NCBI GenBank assembly: GCA_025267735.1
Contig: CM046304.1
Location: 10,664,001-10,728,000, forward strand
Length of the DNA: 64,000 bases
Reading direction: 5' to 3'
From: Mactra quadrangularis
Taxonomy: Eukaryota; Mollusca; Bivalvia; Venerida; Mactridae
The notes under the pieces were generated by a model. It was given only the letters and a program-made list of their open reading frames with translations, was not told where the DNA came from and made no database searches. Shown here in pieces: positions 58,495-64,000 of this stretch (positions are counted from its first letter, which is position 1; the number at the start of each line of letters is the position of its first letter). A program made the position numbers and the translations under genes.

Positions 58495-58588
58495 ACAAAT
58501 ATATGATCGTTTAGGCATTGAGTGATGTTTCGTTTTAGTCCGTAAATTTGGAAACATCACTCAAAGCCTTAACGATCGCATATTTGTG
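58495..58588. repeat. Foldback hairpin in the duplication spacer
   Basis: Arms ACAAATATATGATCGTTTAG...TGAGTGATGTTTC and GAAACATCACTCA...AACGATCGCATATTTGT, about 37 bases with few mismatches, around an 18-20-base centre. Confidence 0.88.
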
Positions 58589-58616
58589 TATTAGATGAGA
58601 TTATTTGCAGTGAATG

Positions 58617-59154
58617 GCTGGTAATTTAAATTCATTTTTTTTATTTCCAGTTTTTTTGTCTCTGTCAAGAATGTCGTCTTTAAGTTTGGTATAAATAAGT
58701 TATTTCTTAGGCTAATGAATGTAACGTGATAGAGGTTATTTGTTGATTAATACAACTGTGCGTGACGACTGATACAGGTTTATATACTTACAAGTTATAA
58801 CTGACAAAAAAATAAAATAACAGATCGCTAAAATTGAGACTTTTAAACCTAGACAATCTGAATTTAATCATTGTTGAGGAAACAAGTTGTATCTCAATAT
58901 AGAGTTAATATATAAATGATTGAATCATGTTACATAGTTAAATGATAAGTTTTTCTTAGTTTAAAAACAAACTTTAAAAACATATTGTCAAAATATCACA
59001 AAGCACTAATCAGTGACTTAATAGAAAATGAAGAATGTTTCATGGTACCTCTGCTTTATTAATCAAACTTGATAGTCTAGAGGCTTATTCGTGCCTTTGG
59101 TTTGAATGTCATTGTGTGCTAATGGGTTCATGAAATAAATAATATACTTAACAG
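58617..59154 (+). repeat. Direct duplication, right copy
   Basis: Copy of 57808-58350 with small indels (one extra T before GTCTCTGTC; a short deletion in GATAGTCTAGAGGC). See left copy. Confidence 0.92.
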
Positions 59155-60494
59155 CTTTTCTAACTCCATACTTAATTTTCGGGTAATATTACTATGATAC
59201 ATTGCCTGGTTTACTTGATTAGTTGACAACCATTGTAAATCTATTACCATGTATTTCATGCATTTGTAACAGATTTCATGTCATGGCGCGATGTCTGCAA
59301 CTTCGAATTTTTGTAGTGTGTGTGTGTCCACATCTTTTTTCTTGATTATTTCATATTAGTTTGGTGCATTTCATTCATTGAATATTGTTTACGTATATCT
59401 TTTGTTGGAATCATGCTAATTTGGTGTTATTGGATAGGCGCATATGTTTTATACATGCATATGTATATATTATTCTTACATTTAAGAAGGACTGCTTGAC
59501 TTAGTCATTGTGAATATATTAAATGTTTTCTTGCTCTAGCCACAGTGAATTTAAAATTTATATTTATTTTAAGTACATATTTCGCTCATGTTTTGTATAA
59601 TTTTGCTGAATCTAGAACATGATTTACACAGTAGTATATTGAATTTAGTATAACAAATGCATAAAATATGTCACATTTGTTTATCATTACAAACTATCTT
59701 ACTGTATAAACCTAAATACGACAAATGATCAAATGTTTGGCAACTATGATAAACGTATGCCGAGATATCAGAATATTTTTATTATTCTTGTAAAGAAAAG
59801 CCAGACGAAATTCAGAAACTATGTTACATGTGATGAGCCATGAGGGATGAATTGGTTCGTAAGATTATTATAGTTTGTTGTATTATGATCTCGTCGTAAA
59901 GACAATATAGATGATAATGAGTACTTAGAACGATATGAGTAGGATAGCCAGTTACAATAGGCTGCATATAATAGATAGAACTTATGTAATCACTTCAAAT
60001 TATACAAATCAAGAAATTTAAAGTAACACATAGTTCACCAAAAAATAGTTTCTGAACTAGTTATACTGCAACTTTGATAGGTGGTACTTTTTATAGTCTG
60101 GTTCCTAGTCGTACTTTGTCGGGTAAACGAACGTCAGGCAAAGCAGAATAATGGCGGCACCCGATGTATTGTACAAAGAATCGGATAATTCTGCTTTCAA
60201 ATGAACATTTCTCACTATATAGTCTTTAATTAAAGGAACTTATTACAAGAACTACAGTGGACACCTTATATTTAGTCGTTCGGTTACATCTTTGCTAAAT
60301 AAAGTATCCGAAATTCTAGTATGTAGTAAACTTTAAACAAGAAAGTTATTTCATTTTAATAACAACTAACCTTTCTTTTAATGTACAGTAAATATTTGCC
60401 ATATTGTAAGTAAATTTGATAAATGTATAATATATAATTATTATATATAACTTAAAGCCATACAACTAACTGAATTTACTTCTTTGATGTTATC
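59155..60494. other. AT-rich stretch without recognised features
   Basis: A short TG run (about 59316-59327) and nothing else that I can name. Confidence 0.5.
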
Positions 60495-61012
60495 TAGTGA
60501 TGTTCCGATTATCGCCGACATCGCCGACGTCGCCAAAATCGGTTAGAACAAAATTGAGCGACGATTATCGATTATGATTTCCATGGTCGTCGACGTCGCG
60601 GAAAATAAGCCCGAACCGAAGAGAGGTAATTGACTTTCGTTTCCACGCTGTAATGGCAGATTCAGCAGAAAAATGTGATCAAGAACAATTCTTCTATATC
60701 CTTCTGCGGCAATCCATTGACACAAATGAACTTAAAGACGTGTTAAATAAGGGTTTTTCACTCGGATGAGTGACCAACCAGGTGCCATATTGTTTACATT
60801 GAGCTAAGAAGCAAGACCATTAGATAATGATGCACCGCATTTAAATCATTTAAGTTGATACGTGTATTTTGCATGGCTATGACGAGAATTTAGCTATATT
60901 ACTTTTTGGCAGCCAACCGATTATAATCTGAATCAGAAAGTCAGTCGGATGAGCCCAATCGATTTCTTTGATTAATATATATTGGGGATTTTCCAGCAGA
61001 TTGCTATCACTA
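60495..61012. mobile_element. Possible hAT-like remnant
   Basis: The left end TAGTGATGTTCCGATTATCG has the look of hAT termini. The right end ATTGCTATCACTA mirrors only TAGTGAT. The flanking octamers ATGTTATC and ATATTAAC agree at six of eight positions. Between 60540 and 60610 the word GATTATCG recurs in variants. A 37-codon frame at 60655 (MADSAEKCDQEQFFY) ends in a TGA and could be a transposase start, but no domain follows. Confidence 0.4.
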
Positions 61013-61544
61013 ATATTAACCATTCTTTACTCAGTGGGCACATATCGTTTCAGCATTTGACTACATGCATTTATTCCTTCTGCAGTATTAGATCATGTAA
61101 GAAAATGCTTGTAGAACAAACGTACAACGCGTACAATATACAACTAGTAATCTAATATATTATATCAGCGTCTATAAATGAAGATGTTTTATTTCTCTAT
61201 AAACTATCAAACATCAATACATTAATTATTGTCATCTTGTAGAAACAAACAGAGATAACAACATTAAATCTTGTATATAGCTGTTATATGGTATAATGTT
61301 ATTTTGATGATGTTCACATTATTACTGTTATCATGTTAAGACTTAAGAGTATATCAATACAAATATTATCATACAAATTGTTACAGTGTATGAATATTGA
61401 GATAATAAATCATTCTCTTTCATGCTTTACGGTGAAACGTCTAATTGTCGATGAAAATATACGATGAAAATAGTAATTTTATATTTTCATCGTAGTGAAA
61501 ATATAAACTTAAATTTTCTAAAACTAAAACTAAACTAAACTATT
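61013..61544. other. AT-rich stretch with one small palindrome
   Basis: TACGATGAAAATA and TATTTTCATCGTA form a 13-base-pair hairpin at about 61459-61494. Nothing else recognised. Confidence 0.5.
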
Positions 61545-62910
61545 TTATTTAATGAAACGCCTATTTCTATTAAAATATTCAATGGCGTTTTACAGTAAAA
61601 TAATAAATAGACATAAAAATGAATAACAGTAAAATAATATGTACAAGTATAAGGCATATGTAAAATGAATGTCTTAGACAACATAATAAAATTACAAGTA
61701 CATAATCGATGACGTTAAAAATATAATAAAATATTTCTGCAAGTTTATACACATATATCTTGGTAAAAACAAATACTAATATGATAAGAACCCTATTGCA
61801 TCACAGTATTTAATTTAACCAATTTTCTGTTTAAAACAGTGAATAAAAGTCACTAAAATAATAAGTTTTGACTTTTTTCTTAAATACATCTAAGGAAGGT
61901 GACTGACGTATGTACAGTGGTAATTTATTCCACAGAGTTGGACCCACAGTACTAAAACTCCTATCATTAAAAGTTTTCCGTTTGTTAAAAGGAACAGCAA
62001 AGCAATATTCCATATTGTTAACAGATCTAAGATTTGTTCTTTTTGGTACAGGTTTGTGTAAAAGTTCCAATAAATAATCAGGCGCTTTTCCAACAAAACA
62101 GTTATACATTGTGCACAGTATTTTGAAATCAATTCTGGCTTTGATGGGCAACCAATGTAATTCAAAGAGCGAATCTTTGGAACTGTCATATTTTCCACGT
62201 AATAAAACAAGTTTAGCGCACATATTTTGGATACGCTGCATTTTCTGTATGTTACATTTTGAAATACCAAACAGAATGGCGTTGCAATAGTCTAAATGTG
62301 AGATCACTAATGAAAGAACTAAAATTTTAGTAGCTTCCTGGGTAAGATATTTCCGAATATTTTTAATTCTTAAATAGTTTAACATAGCACTCCTACATTT
62401 GTTTTTAACATGTGTTGTAAATTTTAGGTATTGATCTAAATATGCAACTAAATATCTTATAACATTGACACTTGGAATAACATCACCAGCAATGACAATC
62501 TCTCTAGTGGAGCATTTACGAAGTTGAGTTTTACTGCCAAACATAATAAATTCTGTCTTAGTAGTGTTAATTTTGAGTTTATTAGAGTTCATCCAGTCAT
62601 TAATAGATAGGGCACATTCCTCCAGTTGTGAAATTGCATTTTGTTCGTTTGTCACAGAAGTTGGTTGAAATCGTTTACCAGCTATGTGGTCATCCGCGAA
62701 GCCATAGACAGATATGGTTGGTGGAATCACACCAAACAGCGTTCCAGCGTACGTGAGGTAAAGCCATGGACCAAGGCAGCTGCCCTGTGGCACACTACAT
62801 TCCAGAGATCGGGCAGTGGATACAGTAGAATTAACACTAACGCGACAACTACGAGGTCGCAGATAAGAGTTTATCCATGACAACGCTATACTATTTACCA
62901 TTTACTATTT
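61545..62910 (-). mobile_element. 5'-truncated CR1/L2-type non-LTR retrotransposon
   Basis: The minus-strand open frame starts inside the reverse transcriptase, and upstream of about 62910 the coding similarity stops, as expected for incomplete reverse transcription. About 285 bases of AT-rich 3' region follow the stop codon. No target duplication could be identified by eye. Confidence 0.7.
61831..62901 (-). CDS. Reverse transcriptase C-terminal half (LINE ORF2)
   Basis: A 356-codon frame without stops. Residues 36-48 read CSVPQGSCLGPWL, the PQG motif of the palm. Residues 67-72 read GFADDH, the catalytic aspartate pair. NKLKINTTKTEFIMFG (about 107-122) is the following strand and loop region. 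The C-terminal part, with LDYCNAILFGIS, LHWLPIKARIDFK and GPTLWNKLPLYIR, is the thumb and tail region typical of CR1/L2-like elements. The N-terminal endonuclease and the first half of the polymerase are missing, so the protein cannot be active. The usual YLGVxLD reads YLVAYLD, a sign of decay. The first methionine is probably not a natural start. The open frame suggests a fairly young insertion. Confidence 0.88.
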   Translation of the reverse strand: MVNSIALSWINSYLRPRSCRVSVNSTVSTARSLECSVPQGSCLGPWLYLTYAGTLFGVIPPTISVYGFADDHIAGKRFQPTSVTNEQNAISQLEECALSINDWMNSNKLKINTTKTEFIMFGSKTQLRKCSTREIVIAGDVIPSVNVIRYLVAYLDQYLKFTTHVKNKCRSAMLNYLRIKNIRKYLTQEATKILVLSLVISHLDYCNAILFGISKCNIQKMQRIQNMCAKLVLLRGKYDSSKDSLFELHWLPIKARIDFKILCTMYNCFVGKAPDYLLELLHKPVPKRTNLRSVNNMEYCFAVPFNKRKTFNDRSFSTVGPTLWNKLPLYIRQSPSLDVFKKKVKTYYFSDFYSLF

Positions 62911-63027
62911 TCATTGTTAAGATGTCATCTTAGAAGTTAAATGACGTTATCTTGGAGAAGAAATGGCGTCACGTGATAGGTTGGGTAAAACATCTAATAA
63001 AATACAAAACTTAGCATGAAAGATTGA

Positions 63028-63182
63028 GAATATTCGTCAACTTTGGCGAAAGATCTTTTTTATTTCTACTCGTAAACTCAGAAAATGAAATTTTCACTCG
63101 TGGCTATGCCACTCGTGAAAATATGTTTTCTGAGCTCACTTGGTGAAATAAAAATCGACATACACCAAAGTTGTCGAATATC
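63028..63182. repeat. Long foldback palindrome
   Basis: Arms of about 75 bases (ATTCGTCAACTTTGGCG ... ATTTTCACTCGTGGC and GCCACTCGTGAAAAT ... CCAAAGTTGTCGAAT) meet at a three-base centre. Mismatches increase toward the base of the stem. It lies just 5' of the truncated LINE. Confidence 0.88.
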
Positions 63183-63927
63183 CGCTCTAGATACATTAGC
63201 GTGATGTCTTTAAGACTGTTATATTCAAGTTGTGTATAAGTTCTATCTTTGATACTCAATGTGGTATAAAAATGTTTTAAGATCTCATGGATGGGAGGGG
63301 GGGATAAGATATAAGCCTTCGCTACATTATTAGACAAGCTTAAGATATACCACAAATCGAAATCTATCAACGCAAATGCCTGACCAGTTTAACCTGTGGA
63401 GCGATACATGTGTCTCTGATTTACTATGCAGTTAATTTCTAGACGATAAAAGTAGTTTCGTCATCTGATAGTGTTTGTAGCTGTTTAATGTAATGATACT
63501 GTGGTCATTTATTGTATTACTTGAAGTTTCAGTTGTTTTACAGTATTGTACCATATATCATATTTAACTAAACTAATGTAATGGGAAAATTGTACTTCAA
63601 GATTTTGTATGGCAAGAAGAGGAAAATATTTTTCATTTGCCAGTAATACAGGGTAGAATAAACACTTTTCCAGCAGCTTTTGCTCTGTTCGATTCTTACG
63701 TGAATCTAATGTGTAAGGAGTAATCATGAGTGTGAATTTGTGAGATTTCAATGTGTACGAAAGTCTTTCAGTACTTTAATACTTTGATATAAAACTTGTA
63801 ATGGCATTTTCTACCACCAAAATACGTATTTACTAGATGATATGATATTTGTATAACTTTGTTTATTCACTGTTTCCTATATCTATAAACTAACATTATA
63901 TATTAAATACAATGTCAGAGAGAGAGA
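63183..63927. other. AT-rich stretch without recognised features
   Basis: Two minus-strand frames of 80-88 codons without known motifs. A G run lies near 63295. Confidence 0.45.
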
Positions 63928-64000
63928 CATACTTTCATGGAGCTTGCTCATCAAATAATTTCTGTGCCCATTCTCCCTCCTACCACTGATTCTAAATCAT
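63928..64000 (+). mobile_element. SINE body, cut by the window end
   Basis: GACATACTTTCATGGAGCTTG followed by CTCCCTCCTACCACTGATTC matches the body of the SINEs at 46307 and 52083. No tRNA-like head precedes it (AGAGAGAGACATAC), so it is 5'-truncated. It continues beyond the window. Confidence 0.8.

Noticed and set aside
60543..60725. 60-codon minus-strand frame
   Set aside because: It lies in the probable hAT-like remnant, with no recognised domain on this strand.

Overview
This window looks like nuclear DNA from a marine invertebrate, most likely a bivalve mollusc. It is strongly AT-rich. It has no bacterial-style gene packing, no long host ORFs and no rRNA or CRISPR. It is dense in decayed non-LTR retrotransposons, tRNA-derived SINEs with A and B boxes, and short terminal-inverted-repeat (TIR) elements with clean target-site duplications (TSDs). 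The bivalve assignment rests on remembered resemblance of the SINE bodies and the CR1/L2-type reverse transcriptase to bivalve repeats; it was not tested by search.

Layout. (1) 1-860: non-repetitive sequence and a broken LINE reverse transcriptase on the minus strand. (2) 863-33450: a tandem segmental duplication with three units of about 10 kb (863-11770, 13727-23056, 23290-33450). The first unit carries an extra internal duplication, so a 73-bp minisatellite followed by a nearly invariant island of about 270-320 bp occurs four times. Individual units were later modified by a 1.95-kb TIR element (11772-13725), a 1.69-kb TIR element (24450-26139) carrying a SINE, a SINE inside the minisatellite, and deletions. 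(3) 33795-35755: a 19-bp minisatellite of about 2 kb that shifts from one monomer type to another. (4) 36-41 kb: short TIR elements, a foldback and a 70-bp tandem repeat. (5) 41853-45768: a hAT-like element of 3.9 kb with 8-bp TSDs and nine copies of the motif GGTAACGTAATTCAC (both orientations, some shortened), itself interrupted by a smaller TA-flanked element. (6) 47.1-48.5 kb: the best candidate for a host gene, a two-exon gene for a small secreted peptide. (7) 49-64 kb: hAT, Harbinger-like and mariner-like non-autonomous elements (one nested in another), SINEs, a broken gag-like ORF, an 811-bp-spaced duplication, foldbacks, and a 5'-truncated CR1/L2-type LINE with a 356-codon open frame.

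There is no operon or pathway here. Apart from the candidate peptide gene and possible unrecognised exons, the content is a record of transposition, tandem duplication and satellite growth. All family names for repeats come from visible structure (TIR, TSD, motif) and remembered family features. No database search was possible.
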